Of a DNA stretch of 64,000 nucleotides, positions 44,235 through 53,512 are shown one piece after another. The stretch spans positions 1,922,001 to 1,986,000 of the forward strand of contig NZ_AP027058.1 in assembly GCF_027925025.1 (NCBI RefSeq), written 5' to 3'. The stretch comes from Limnohabitans sp. MORI2. Lineage in GTDB: Bacteria; Pseudomonadota; Gammaproteobacteria; Burkholderiales; Burkholderiaceae_C. The translations under genes were made by a program, and so were the position numbers. Every line of letters begins with the position of its first letter. Positions within the stretch are counted from its first letter, which is position 1. The notes below the pieces were generated by a model. That model did no database searches, had not been told where the DNA came from, and was given only the letters and a program-made list of their open reading frames with translations.

Positions 44235-44967
44235 CGAATTTCAAACGCAGTTGCCGCCCATCTCTGACATCTGGGTGTACCTCTCGGGCAGCCCGCTACT
44301 GGCCTTGGTGCTGACACTGAGCGCATATTTGTTGGGCCTCACGCTGTACGAGCGCAGCCAGCGCAACCCGCTGGCCAACCCTGTATTAATTGCGGTGGTG
44401 GTGGTCACGTTCAGCATCAGCGTGCTCGACATGCCGTATGCCAAGTATTTCGAGGGTGCGCAGTTTGTGCACTTCTTGCTGGGCACGGCCACGGTGTCGC
44501 TGGCCATTCCGATCTACAAAGGTTTTGCGTCGCTCAAAGGGCGTATGGGCGTGTTGCTGCTGTCTCTGATAGCGGGTGGCATCACCTCGGTGTTCACCGC
44601 CGTGGGTATGGCGCGTTGGTTGGGTGTGGACGAATCGTTGGTGAGCAGCTTAGTGGCCAAGTCGGTCACCGCGCCGATTGCGATGGGCATTGCCGAACGG
44701 GTGCAAGCCTCACCCACGTTGACGGCTATCTTTGCGGTGAGCACAGGCATCTTGGGCGCCATTCTGGGTCGCTACGTGCTTGACGCCTTGCGCGTCACGC
44801 GATGGTGGCAACGCGGCTTTGCCCTCGGCGTGGCCGCGCACGGCTTAGGCGCATCGCGCGCGTTCAGCGTGCACCCAGAAGCCGGTGCGTATGCCAGCCT
44901 AGGCATGGGCCTACACGGCATTGTGGGTGCGGTGATGATTCCTTATGCGGTGGCTTGGTGGTTTTAA
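44227..44967 (+). CDS. lrgB: LrgB/CidB-family membrane protein
   Basis: A 246-residue LrgB-family protein with about seven helices; the family core VSSLVAKSVTAPIAMGIAERV (near 140-160) and AAHGLGASRAFSVHPEAGAYASLGMGLHG near the C-terminus (read as two adjoining segments) are clear. It is the partner of LrgA. The stop overlaps by 3 bases the stop of the convergent antitoxin gene. Confidence 0.93.
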   Translation: MRNEFQTQLPPISDIWVYLSGSPLLALVLTLSAYLLGLTLYERSQRNPLANPVLIAVVVVTFSISVLDMPYAKYFEGAQFVHFLLGTATVSLAIPIYKGFASLKGRMGVLLLSLIAGGITSVFTAVGMARWLGVDESLVSSLVAKSVTAPIAMGIAERVQASPTLTAIFAVSTGILGAILGRYVLDALRVTRWWQRGFALGVAAHGLGASRAFSVHPEAGAYASLGMGLHGIVGAVMIPYAVAWWF

Positions 44968-45284
44968 ACCGCCACTGAGTGGGCAGACAAGCTCACTTGC
45001 AGCTTCTCGCGCATCGCCAAAAAGATAGCTGCCAAGTTGTCCATGCTCGGGTTCCCCGTGGGCGACAACATGCGGTGCAAGCTCTTGCTAGGTTTATGCG
45101 TCATCGTGGCGAGTTGCTCAAACCCAATCGTGGCGTTGACGAGGTCGCGCAAGATGAGTCGTGCGGTTTCTGGCTCGCCATTCAAGAACAAAGTAGCGGC
45201 TTCGTCGAGCAAGGCTTGTGCAAACGATGCATCGGTCTGCACGCGTTGAATGACGGTTTCTTTGAAATTTCTGGTCAGCGCCAT
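44964..45284 (-). CDS. Antitoxin of the second toxin-antitoxin pair
   Basis: A 106-residue protein (MALTRNFKETVIQRVQTDAS at the start) with a C-terminal helix-turn-helix-like segment (PSKSLHRMLSPTGNPSMDNL). This matches the HTH antidote family found with Gp49/RelE-type toxins. I use the ATG at 45284, preceded by GAGG at a good distance; a GTG at 45290 overlaps the toxin stop. Its end overlaps lrgB. Confidence 0.86.
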   Translation of the reverse strand: MALTRNFKETVIQRVQTDASFAQALLDEAATLFLNGEPETARLILRDLVNATIGFEQLATMTHKPSKSLHRMLSPTGNPSMDNLAAIFLAMREKLQVSLSAHSVAV

Positions 45285-45286
45285 GT

Positions 45287-45616
45287 TCACCTCTTTTGCT
45301 TTTTACGGGCTTTGTACTCAGCCAACAAAACCTTGGCCTTGTCGATGTTGCGCTGTTGCCCGCGCTTGGTTCCACCGCCAAACAAAATGATGAGCGTGTC
45401 ACCTTCTTTGGCTAGGTAAATCCGGTAGCCCGGCCCCCAGTCGATGACGTATTCGCCCATGCCGTCAAACCACTTGATATTTGACGTGTTGCCTAACTCC
45501 ATGCGAAGTTTGGCCACCGTCACCTTGGCAGCAGCTTGCGCTGGCAAGCTGTCAAACCAAGTTTTATAAGGGCTTGAGGCGTCCTCGCGTAGGTACTCTT
45601 CTACTTTGATTGGCAT
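45287..45616 (-). CDS. Toxin of the second toxin-antitoxin pair (RelE/HigB-like, Gp49 family)
   Basis: A 109-residue basic protein with DWGPGYRIYLAKEGD and LFGGGTKRGQQRNIDKAK, typical of the Gp49/HigB-like toxins. It is related to, but clearly different from, the toxin at 43432-43746. Gene order toxin then antitoxin; TGA stop two bases before the antitoxin ATG. A GTAAC-N6-GTTAC dyad lies 8 bases upstream of its start codon. Confidence 0.9.
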   Translation of the reverse strand: MPIKVEEYLREDASSPYKTWFDSLPAQAAAKVTVAKLRMELGNTSNIKWFDGMGEYVIDWGPGYRIYLAKEGDTLIILFGGGTKRGQQRNIDKAKVLLAEYKARKKQKR

Positions 45617-45623
45617 GTTAATG

Positions 45624-45639
45624 GTAACACATACGTTAC
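45624..45639 (-). promoter_or_regulatory. Dyad operator of the second toxin-antitoxin pair
   Basis: GTAAC-ACATAC-GTTAC: 5-bp arms and 6-bp spacer, the same geometry as the GTATC/GATAC site of the first pair. It is probably the antitoxin binding site. Confidence 0.5.
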
Positions 45640-45700
45640 TTGTGGTGGTTCCACAATTTTGCGAGTCTGCCTAAGCCCGCAAGTACACAAACACTTGCGT

Positions 45701-46789
45701 TTATTTAACGAGCGCCACCGACTTCACCTGCGCCCACGCAGGCATGCCCATCTGCAACTCCAAGTCATGCACGCCACGCGCCGTGACGCGTGCCAGCAGC
45801 ACGGTATCGCCACAACTCAAACGCAGCAGCATTTGTGACGGATGTGCCTCTGGCGTGATGGCGTCCACCACGCAGGGCACGTGGTTTTGAATGCTGGTGT
45901 GTGTGGCTTCGTGCAAGGTCACACTCACATCGCGGGCCAGCACACGAAGGCGCACGGTTTGACCCACCGCCAAGCCACTGTCACGCACCCACAGCACACC
46001 ACCGGCAAAGCCGACCTGAGCCAAGTGCCATTGTGTGTCGATGGCCAGCACGATGCCTGTGAGCAACGCGCCTGCATCCTCACCCACCACCACGGGTAAG
46101 TTGGCTTGGGTCAGCACCTCGGCAACAGGGCCGTTGGCTTGCACACGGCCTTGGTTCATCACTACAAGTGTGTCGGCCAAGCGCGCCACTTCATCAACCG
46201 CGTGAGTGACGTAGAGCATGGGGATATTTAAATCGTCGCGCAGTTTTTCAAGCCACGGCAACACTTCTTGTTTTCGTGCGTGGTCGAGTGCAGCCAAGGG
46301 TTCGTCGAGCAACAACAAACGCGGCTGTGTGACCAAGGCACGGGCAATCGCCACGCGTTGGCGCTCGCCGCCCGATAGCTCGTGGCTGCGGCGTTTGAGC
46401 AAGTGGCCAATGCCCAGCAGCTCAGTCACCTGTTGCACCACGGCTTGGCTCATCGCGTTGCGGCTGAGCTTTTCCGCACGCTGATGGCCGTAGGCCAAGT
46501 TGCCCGCCACATCCAAGTGGTCAAACAACGACGCCTCTTGAAACACATAGCCCAAGGCACGTTGGTGCGTGGGTAGGCACACGTTCTGCGCATCGTTTTG
46601 CCAAACCTCATGACCCAGCTGCACCATGCCACGCGCTTGCGGCTCTAGGCCTGCAACACAGCGCAGCAAGGTGGTTTTGCCGCAGCCGGAGGGGCCATAG
46701 ATGACGGTGATGCCGTGTGCGGGCAGCTGCACATCCACTGACACATCAAAGTCGGCACGCGCAATATCGAGCTGCAGGTGGATGTTCAT
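45701..46789 (-). CDS. modC: Molybdate ABC transporter ATP-binding protein
   Basis: A 362-residue ModC: Walker [10 protein letters not shown] (near 33-41), signature [15 protein letters not shown] (near 128), Walker B LLLLDEP (near 147) and an accessory C-terminal Mop/TOBE-type domain (about 290-360). It powers molybdate import with ModB. Its start overlaps modB by 4 bp. Molybdenum is needed by the xanthine and formate dehydrogenases in this window. Confidence 0.94.
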   Translation of the reverse strand: MNIHLQLDIARADFDVSVDVQLPAHGITVIYGPSGCGKTTLLRCVAGLEPQARGMVQLGHEVWQNDAQNVCLPTHQRALGYVFQEASLFDHLDVAGNLAYGHQRAEKLSRNAMSQAVVQQVTELLGIGHLLKRRSHELSGGERQRVAIARALVTQPRLLLLDEPLAALDHARKQEVLPWLEKLRDDLNIPMLYVTHAVDEVARLADTLVVMNQGRVQANGPVAEVLTQANLPVVVGEDAGALLTGIVLAIDTQWHLAQVGFAGGVLWVRDSGLAVGQTVRLRVLARDVSVTLHEATHTSIQNHVPCVVDAITPEAHPSQMLLRLSCGDTVLLARVTARGVHDLELQMGMPAWAQVKSVALVK

Positions 46790-47478
46790 GCACCCACCTT
46801 TTGATGACGAGTCGTACGACGGTTAAACCACGACAAGCCCAACAACACCACAAACGAGAACACCAACATCACGCCCGCCAAACCATGCGCTTGGCTGTAT
46901 TCCATCGCTTCCACATGGCCATAAATTTGGGTGGACACCACGCGCGTTTTGTCGGGGATGTTGCCGCCAATCATCAGCACCACACCAAACTCGCCCACGG
47001 TGTGCGCAAAGCTCAACATCGCAGCCATCACAAAACCAGGTTTGGCCAAAGGCACGGCCACGGTAAAGAAAGCATCCCACTTGCTGGCTCGCAAAGTGGC
47101 AGCCACTTCCATCGGGCGTGGGCCCATCGCCTCAAAAGCATTAACCAGAGGCTGCACAGCAAACGGCAACGAATACACGATTGAGCCCAACACCAAGCCC
47201 CAAAAGCTAAACGCCAACGTGCCCCAGCCCGCCCACTGGGTGAATTGGCCAATCGGGCCATTGGGCCCGAGCGCCAGCAACAAATAAAAACCCAACACCG
47301 TAGGCGGCAACACCAAAGGCAGCGCGACGAGCGAGGCCACAGGCGCACGCCAAGCCGACTGCGTATGCGCCAGCCACCACGCCACGGGCGTGGCCAGCAA
47401 CAGCAGCAACACCGTGGTGACGCTGGCGAGTTGCAGCGTCAGCGAGATGGCTTGAAAATCTTCGGCGCTTAAGTTCAT
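46786..47478 (-). CDS. modB: Molybdate ABC transporter permease
   Basis: A 230-residue ModB permease with about five helices and the cytoplasmic EAA-type loop ([26 protein letters not shown]; the ATPase-contact motif). The ATG at 47478 is preferred over a GTG at 47484. It lies 9 bp after modA and overlaps modC by 4 bp. Confidence 0.94.
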   Translation of the reverse strand: MNLSAEDFQAISLTLQLASVTTVLLLLLATPVAWWLAHTQSAWRAPVASLVALPLVLPPTVLGFYLLLALGPNGPIGQFTQWAGWGTLAFSFWGLVLGSIVYSLPFAVQPLVNAFEAMGPRPMEVAATLRASKWDAFFTVAVPLAKPGFVMAAMLSFAHTVGEFGVVLMIGGNIPDKTRVVSTQIYGHVEAMEYSQAHGLAGVMLVFSFVVLLGLSWFNRRTTRHQKVGA

Positions 47479-47487
47479 GCCCACACT

Positions 47488-48258
<771 letters not shown>

Positions 48259-49470
48259 TTATCTCAGCGCGGCTCCTGCTTCGTACCAACGCTTGATGGT
48301 GGCACGTTCGGCCTCGGTGATGCCTGTGGCGTTGTTCATCGGCATTTGCTTGGTCACCACGGCTTGTTGGTAAATGCCCAAAGCATGTTGCTTCACACCT
48401 TCTGGTGTGTCGAAGCGCACGTTCTTCATTTGCACTTGCTCGCCGTGGCAGCTTTGGCAGCGTTGCACAAAGATGGCATTCACTTCTGCAAACGTCACAG
48501 GCGCATCACTTGCAGCTACGGTGGCAGATGGCGCTGGGCGCATCCACACAATGACGCTCAGCAAAATCACCACACCTGCAATGGCAAACGGCAGCGGGTT
48601 TTTGGCGCGGCCCAAGTGGTAGCCGTGGCGTTGCACGAAGAACTGACGAATCAAGGCGCCGGCCAACATCATCATCACCAAGATGATCCAGTGGTTTTCG
48701 TGCGTGTACAGAAAGCTGTAGTGGTTGCTCAGCATTGCAAAGATGACGGGCAGCGTGAAGTAGGTGTTGTGCACGCTGCGCTGCTTGCCGCGCTTGCCGT
48801 GCGTGGCCAGCTCTTTGGGGTCCATCGCCACGCCCGATGTCATGGCGGCCACCACCTTGCGTTGGCCTGGGATGATCCAGAAGAACACGTTGGCACTCAT
48901 CGATGTGGCAATCATCGCGCCCACCAACAAGAAAGCTGCACGGCCTGCAAATAACTGGCACGACAGCCAAGACGCAAACGCCACCACCACGATCATGGTG
49001 AGGGCCACGATGCGCTCGCCGTTTTCACGGAAGCCAAACACGCGACACACGGTGTCATAGATCAACCAAAACGCGACCAAGAAACCCAAAGCTGCGCTGA
49101 TGGCCGCAGCGGGCGACCAGTCCATGAGCGACTTGTCAATCAAAAACGTGCTCGCGTTCCAAAGGTACAGAACGGTGAACAAACCAAAGCCCGTGAGCCA
49201 AGTGGAATAGCTTTCCCAATAGAACCAGTGCAGTTTGGTGTGGATCTTCTTTGGCGCCACCATGTACTTTTGCGGGTTGTAAAAACCACCGCCGTGCACA
49301 GCCCACATCGCACCGTCCACGCCTTTTTCAAGCAGGTCAGGCGAGTTGGGTTTGATGAGGTTGTTGTCTAAGAAGACAAAGTAAAACGAAGAACCGATCC
49401 ATGCGATGGCGGTGATGACGTGCACCCAACGCAACAGCAGGTTGGCCCAGTCTAAAAAATATGCGTCCAT
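48259..49470 (-). CDS. puuD: Urate hydroxylase with cytochrome c domain
   Basis: A 403-residue PuuD that oxidises urate to 5-hydroxyisourate. The N-terminal ~300 residues have about eight membrane helices (LLRWVHVITAIAWIGSSFYF at the start), with conserved histidines and GGGFYNPQKY; the C-terminal domain (about 325-403) is a cytochrome c with heme motif CQSCH and a likely axial Met in KQMPMNNATG. Electrons pass to the respiratory chain. An operator-like site (AAGTGTATACAATTTTT) lies about 120 bp upstream, identical to the one by gntR. Confidence 0.95.
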   Translation of the reverse strand: MDAYFLDWANLLLRWVHVITAIAWIGSSFYFVFLDNNLIKPNSPDLLEKGVDGAMWAVHGGGFYNPQKYMVAPKKIHTKLHWFYWESYSTWLTGFGLFTVLYLWNASTFLIDKSLMDWSPAAAISAALGFLVAFWLIYDTVCRVFGFRENGERIVALTMIVVVAFASWLSCQLFAGRAAFLLVGAMIATSMSANVFFWIIPGQRKVVAAMTSGVAMDPKELATHGKRGKQRSVHNTYFTLPVIFAMLSNHYSFLYTHENHWIILVMMMLAGALIRQFFVQRHGYHLGRAKNPLPFAIAGVVILLSVIVWMRPAPSATVAASDAPVTFAEVNAIFVQRCQSCHGEQVQMKNVRFDTPEGVKQHALGIYQQAVVTKQMPMNNATGITEAERATIKRWYEAGAALR

Positions 49471-49590
49471 GTCGAGACCTCAGTCACTTGATGCTAGTTT
49501 GCCTTTCACCACTGCGGGCGCTGTGAATGGCACGAGGGTCGCGAACAAGGCCTCGACTCCAAGGCCTGCTCCGCTGCGACAGGTGACATG

Positions 49591-49607
49591 AAGTGTATAC
49601 AATTTTT
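49591..49607. promoter_or_regulatory. GTATAC operator upstream of puuD-modABC
   Basis: AAGTGTATACAATTTTT, with the palindromic core TGTATACA. It is identical over 17 bp to the site at 61223-61239 between uraH and gntR. It is probably the binding site of the GntR/FCD regulator encoded at 61287. Confidence 0.65.
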
Positions 49608-49649
49608 GTCGCCAGTCAAAACGGACAGGTCTCGGATAAACCCTAGCAA

Positions 49650-49668
49650 GGCCTGCGCCATGCAGGCC
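49650..49668 (-). terminator. Hairpin after dadA
   Basis: GGCCTGC and GCAGGCC form a 7-bp stem with a 5-nt loop, 12 bp after the dadA stop. The run that follows on the minus strand (TTGCT) is poor in Ts, so it is only a probable terminator. Confidence 0.45.
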
Positions 49669-49680
49669 CCGTTGGGCAGG

Positions 49681-50937
49681 TCAAGCGGTTTGCAAATGGC
49701 CCGGCACTTGCACGGCACGGGCGGTGTCTGCCACCACGTTGCCCAGCATATCGGCCGTGACTGCCGACAAGGTCCAGCCCAAGTGGCCATGCCCCGTGTT
49801 GTAGAACACATTGGCCGCACGCCCCTTACCCACACGCGGCATCATGTTAGGCATCATGGGGCGCAAGCCTGCCCATGGCACCACGGAGCGGGTGTTGATG
49901 TTGGGGAAACATTGCTCCACCCAATCGATCAATGGGCGAATGCGGTCAGCTCGGATGTCACGGTTCACGCCGTTGAACTCGGCTGTGCCCGCCACGCGGA
50001 AGCGGTCTACCCCCAAGCGACTGGTGACGAGTTTGGTTTCATCGTCGAGCAAGCTCACATTGGGTGCGCCCGCTTGGCTGGCCGCGTCGTTCAAGTTGAC
50101 GGTGATGGAATAGCCTTTGACGGGGTAGATGTTGACACGATCGCCCAACTGCGCTGCAAAGTCGCGGCTGGCCACACCCGCACACACCACCACGCCATCA
50201 AAGGTGTGAACGCTCGGTGCGGCGTCTTCTTGTGCCACGGTGATAACGACTTGTGTGCCGTTGCTTTGCACGGTTGCGACGTCTTGGCCATACAAGGTGC
50301 GCACACCCAAACGAGCCGCAGCAGCAGCCAAACCGTTGGTGAATTTGTGAATGTCGCCTGTCGAGTCACTCTCGGTGAAATAGCCACCGTAGTAAGTACC
50401 TGCCAACGTGGGCTCGATGGCTTTCATTTCAGTGGGTGTCACCGCGCGGCGTGGCAGGCCGCCTTTGGCCAACAGCTCGGACACTTTGCCCGCATGGTCA
50501 AAGCCTTTTTTGTCGCGGTAAATGTGCAAGATGCCTTCGCGCTTGTGGTCAAAGTCGATGCCCTCTTCCGCCGCCCATGCAAACAAATGCTGGCGGGCGG
50601 CCACAGCCATGCGTGCGGTTTCTACCGTGTTGCGTTCATAGTCTGGAATGGAGGCCATGAACTCGGCAAACCACGAGAGCTTGTGCCAAGTCGGTGCGGG
50701 GTTGACCAACAACGGTGCATCGCTCTTGAGCATCCATTTCAAACCTTTGAGAATGGTGCTCCAGTGCGTCCACACTTCGGCGTTAGATGCCGAGAGTTGG
50801 CCGCCGTTGGCAAACGAGGTTTCCATGGCGGCATAGCGGTGACGTTCAAACAAAGTGACGTCAAAGCCGCGCTTGGCGAGTGCGTAAGCGGTGGTCACGC
50901 CGGTGATGCCGCCACCAATGATTGCGATGGTTTTCAT
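49681..50937 (-). CDS. dadA: D-amino acid dehydrogenase-type FAD oxidoreductase
   Basis: A 418-residue DadA-like flavoprotein of the DAO family. The FAD-binding motif is IAIIGGGITGVTTAYALAKR at the start, followed by ETSFANGGQLSAS, and the C-terminal GHGHLGWTLS. It deaminates D-amino acids or glycine, passing electrons to the respiratory chain. A tandem glycine riboswitch occupies its leader, which points to glycine (or glyoxylate formation from glycine) as its substrate; this is inference. Confidence 0.9.
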   Translation of the reverse strand: MKTIAIIGGGITGVTTAYALAKRGFDVTLFERHRYAAMETSFANGGQLSASNAEVWTHWSTILKGLKWMLKSDAPLLVNPAPTWHKLSWFAEFMASIPDYERNTVETARMAVAARQHLFAWAAEEGIDFDHKREGILHIYRDKKGFDHAGKVSELLAKGGLPRRAVTPTEMKAIEPTLAGTYYGGYFTESDSTGDIHKFTNGLAAAAARLGVRTLYGQDVATVQSNGTQVVITVAQEDAAPSVHTFDGVVVCAGVASRDFAAQLGDRVNIYPVKGYSITVNLNDAASQAGAPNVSLLDDETKLVTSRLGVDRFRVAGTAEFNGVNRDIRADRIRPLIDWVEQCFPNINTRSVVPWAGLRPMMPNMMPRVGKGRAANVFYNTGHGHLGWTLSAVTADMLGNVVADTARAVQVPGHLQTA

Positions 50938-50969
50938 GATTAAGAGCTTTCAAGACGTCAAGGGGTTGT

Positions 50970-51002
50970 GCGCCAAGCACGCAAGCCGCGTGCCCAATGC
51001 GC
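50970..51002 (-). promoter_or_regulatory. Hairpin of the glycine riboswitch expression platform
   Basis: GCACGC (50977-50982) pairs with GCGTGC (50988-50993) around a 5-nt loop; GCGC at 50970-50973 and 50999-51002 extends it. It lies between the second aptamer and the dadA start. No T-tract follows, so control may act on translation or RNA stability. Confidence 0.5.
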
Positions 51003-51200
51003 CCCCTCTGTATCTTGACCTGAGAGATTCACAAACCACTCACGCGGTTTGCTTGCTCCTTCGGTGCACTGGCGGACGTAAGCGCCAATAGCTCTTCAGA
51101 GATAGTGCGTGTGACCGGTCCCTTTGCCTGAGAGTTTCCGGGGCGGTTGCTCCTTCGGCGCTGCCCACACGCTTGAAAACGCTGGCAGTCTCTCCCGGTC
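51002..51200 (-). ncRNA. Tandem glycine riboswitch in the dadA leader
   Basis: On the minus strand two aptamers occur in succession. The first has GGGAGAG near 51196, GCCGAAGGAGCAA (about 51150) and ACTCTCAGGCAAAGGGACCG (about 51137-51118). The second has GCACCGAAGGAGCAAGC (about 51055) and TCTCTCAGGTCAAGATACAG (about 51028-51009). These are the consensus core segments of type I glycine aptamers, placed in tandem with a short linker, as in co-operative glycine riboswitches. The dadA ATG follows 65 bp downstream. Confidence 0.93.
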
Positions 51201-51238
51201 AACACGTCGACGTGTCGTCGATTGAATTTCAAATCATT

Positions 51239-52414
51239 CTAGACGGACAAATACCTCTCTACCAGCGCCACCCAGTAGGCCGCACCGGTGGCGATGTTGT
51301 CATCATTGAAGTCGTAGCCGGGGTTGTGCACCATGCACGCACCAGCCGAGTCGCCGTCGCCATTGCCGATGAGCAAATAGCTGCCAGGAATTTTTTCGAG
51401 CATAAAAGCAAAGTCTTCACTGCCCGTGAGCGCGGGGCCGTGCAAGGTGACGTGCTCTGCCCCCACCAAACTGAGCGCCACGTCACGCGCGAAGTTGGTT
51501 TCCTCCACGCTGTTGACCAGCACACAGTAGCCGGGCCGCCAATCAACTTCGGCCGTCACGCCAAAGCTCTCAGCCTGTGCAGCCACCAAGGCTTTGATGC
51601 GCTGCTCTAGCAAGCGGCGCACATCGGCATCCAAGGCACGCACACTCAACTCCAAAGTGGCCAAAGCCGGAATGACGTTGTTGGCTTGGCCTGCGTGCAT
51701 CGCCCCCACCGTGACCACTGCGGTGTGCAAGGGGTCAACATTGCGGGCCACGATGGTTTGCAGCGCCATGACGATGGACGCAGCGGCCACCAGCGGGTCA
51801 GCCGCACGATGTGGCATGGCCCCATGCCCACCTGTGCCATGCACGCGAATGGTCACATAGTCGCTCGACGCCATGGCCGCGCCATCGCGAAACACAAAGT
51901 GGCCTTGCGGCACGCCTGGCATGTTGTGCATGGCAAACACAGCGTCGCACGGGTAATGCTCAAACAAGCCATCGGCCATCATGCGCACTGCACCACCGCC
52001 GCCTTCTTCGGCAGGTTGAAAAATTAAATTCAAAGTGCCGTCAAACGTGGCGTCACTCGCAATGGTTTTGGCGGCGGCCAACAACATGGCGGTATGCCCA
52101 TCGTGGCCACACGCGTGCATAAGGCCAGGCGTGCTGCTGGCCCAATCCACACCGGTGGCTTCTTGAATGGGCAAGGCATCCATGTCGGCACGCAAACCCA
52201 AACGACGGGCACTGCTGCCACGCTTGAGCGTGCCCACCACGCCAGTGCCACCCAAACCACGGTGCACGGCATAGCCCCAGCTCTCTAGCTTGCTAGCCAC
52301 CAAGTCTGCCGTGCGGTGTTCTTCAAACGCGAGCTCTGGATGTTGGTGAATGTCGCGGCGCAGTTGGATGAACTCACCCACACGCGCGCTGATGGCGTCA
52401 CGCAAATACGTCAT
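51239..52414 (-). CDS. M20-family amidohydrolase (hippurate hydrolase-like)
   Basis: A 391-residue M20D metallopeptidase/amidohydrolase. The metal-binding motifs are visible: LRADMDALPIQE, MHACGHDGHTAML, FQPAEEGGGGA, and AMHNMPG; the C-terminal His is in LTGSEDFAFMLEK. Relatives are hippurate hydrolase (HipO) and N-acyl-amino-acid amidohydrolases; releasing glycine from hippurate would fit its place near the glycine riboswitch. The ATG at 52414 lies one base after the stop of the Bug receptor gene; the longer reading starts inside that gene. Confidence 0.88.
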   Translation of the reverse strand: MTYLRDAISARVGEFIQLRRDIHQHPELAFEEHRTADLVASKLESWGYAVHRGLGGTGVVGTLKRGSSARRLGLRADMDALPIQEATGVDWASSTPGLMHACGHDGHTAMLLAAAKTIASDATFDGTLNLIFQPAEEGGGGAVRMMADGLFEHYPCDAVFAMHNMPGVPQGHFVFRDGAAMASSDYVTIRVHGTGGHGAMPHRAADPLVAAASIVMALQTIVARNVDPLHTAVVTVGAMHAGQANNVIPALATLELSVRALDADVRRLLEQRIKALVAAQAESFGVTAEVDWRPGYCVLVNSVEETNFARDVALSLVGAEHVTLHGPALTGSEDFAFMLEKIPGSYLLIGNGDGDSAGACMVHNPGYDFNDDNIATGAAYWVALVERYLSV

Positions 52415-52415
52415 A

Positions 52416-53402
52416 TCACTGAGGTTGCAAGTTGATCGACTTGGCAATCGCACGGAACTGCGCTGTGCCATCGCTGTAGGCCTTGCCCACCGCTTGCAAA
52501 GACAAAGGCTTGGCCACCAATTGGCTGTTGGCCTCGAGACCGCCGCGCACAGCAGGGTCGTTGAGTGAATCGGTGATGGCTTTGTGAATCACTTGCACGA
52601 TGGGCTCGGGCGTGTCCTTCTTCACAAAGTAGCCGGTCCAGATGTTGAAGGTGAAGTTTTTGAGCGACTTGCTCTCGCTGATGGCGGGGTAGTCTTTGAC
52701 CGACTCCAAGCGATCGTGGTTGAGCATGGCCAAGACTTTGAGCTTGCCTTGTTTGTTCAACTCTTCATATGACTTGCCAAAGGGCGCCAAAAAGATATCG
52801 ACCTGACCACCCAACAAATCTTGGTTAGCAGGGGCTGCGCCTTTGTAGGGTACATGGGTCATCGGTATGTTGGTCACCTTGGACAAATGCTCGCCCAGCA
52901 AGTGATAAAACGAGCCAGGCCCCACGCTAGCGTAGGTGATGGGGCGACCTTCTTTGGCCTCTTTACGTGCGTACTCCAAAAACTCATCCACATTGCTCAC
53001 AGGCAAATCTTTGCGGGCCAAAAATGCAATTTGTGCGGTCGCAATCATTTGCACCAAGCGGAAGTCTTCGCTCTTGAACTTCACAGCGGAAATCGCCAAA
53101 GGGGCCAAGATCAATTCATTGGGTGAGCCCTGAAAAATGATTTGTCCGTCGGAAGGTGAATTGAGCACCTTCTGTGCCGCAATGGAACCGCTGGCACCGC
53201 CGAGGTTTTCCACGATCACGGGCTGGCCCATGTTCTTAGACAAGGTGTTGTTGACTGTGCGTGCAATCACGTCCGACAAACCGCCTGCGGGGTACGGCAC
53301 CATCAAGGTGACGGGTTTGCTAGGGTAAGTTTGCGCAGCCACAGAGCCTGCCAACAACAAGCCTGCGAGCGCTGTGCTGAATGATTTGAAAGAAAAAGAC
53401 AT
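52416..53402 (-). CDS. Bug-family (TctC) periplasmic solute-binding protein
   Basis: A 328-residue receptor with signal peptide (STALAGLLLAGSVAAQ), the family motif KPVTLMVPYPAGGLSDVIA and PVIVENLGGASGSIAAQKVL. It probably captures the substrate of the adjacent M20 amidohydrolase, to which it is linked in one operon (1 bp between stop and start). No membrane transporter genes lie next to it. Confidence 0.92.
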   Translation of the reverse strand: MSFSFKSFSTALAGLLLAGSVAAQTYPSKPVTLMVPYPAGGLSDVIARTVNNTLSKNMGQPVIVENLGGASGSIAAQKVLNSPSDGQIIFQGSPNELILAPLAISAVKFKSEDFRLVQMIATAQIAFLARKDLPVSNVDEFLEYARKEAKEGRPITYASVGPGSFYHLLGEHLSKVTNIPMTHVPYKGAAPANQDLLGGQVDIFLAPFGKSYEELNKQGKLKVLAMLNHDRLESVKDYPAISESKSLKNFTFNIWTGYFVKKDTPEPIVQVIHKAITDSLNDPAVRGGLEANSQLVAKPLSLQAVGKAYSDGTAQFRAIAKSINLQPQ

Positions 53403-53460
53403 GTCTCACTCCAAAGTGGTTGTTATGGGGGCATTGTGAAAAGCGATTTCTATAATGTCC

Positions 53461-53498
53461 AATGCATTTTTGTGTCATATTCAATAACTTAAATGCAT
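53461..53498. promoter_or_regulatory. Inverted repeat in the Bug-receptor/lysR control region
   Basis: AATGCATTT (53461-53469) and AAATGCAT (53491-53498) are inverted copies, just before the lysR ATG at 53513 and opposite the divergent receptor gene. This is a plausible LysR binding region. Confidence 0.5.
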
Positions 53499-53512
53499 AG
53501 ATTGGAGATGCC

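Noticed and set aside
45678..45699. CGCAAGT/ACTTGCG hairpin after modC as a terminator
   Set aside because: No T-tract follows on the minus strand, which modC would need.
49588..50943. A 451-codon plus-strand ORF opposite dadA
   Set aside because: It starts in the operator region and is antisense to the well-supported dadA; no ribosome site or domain.
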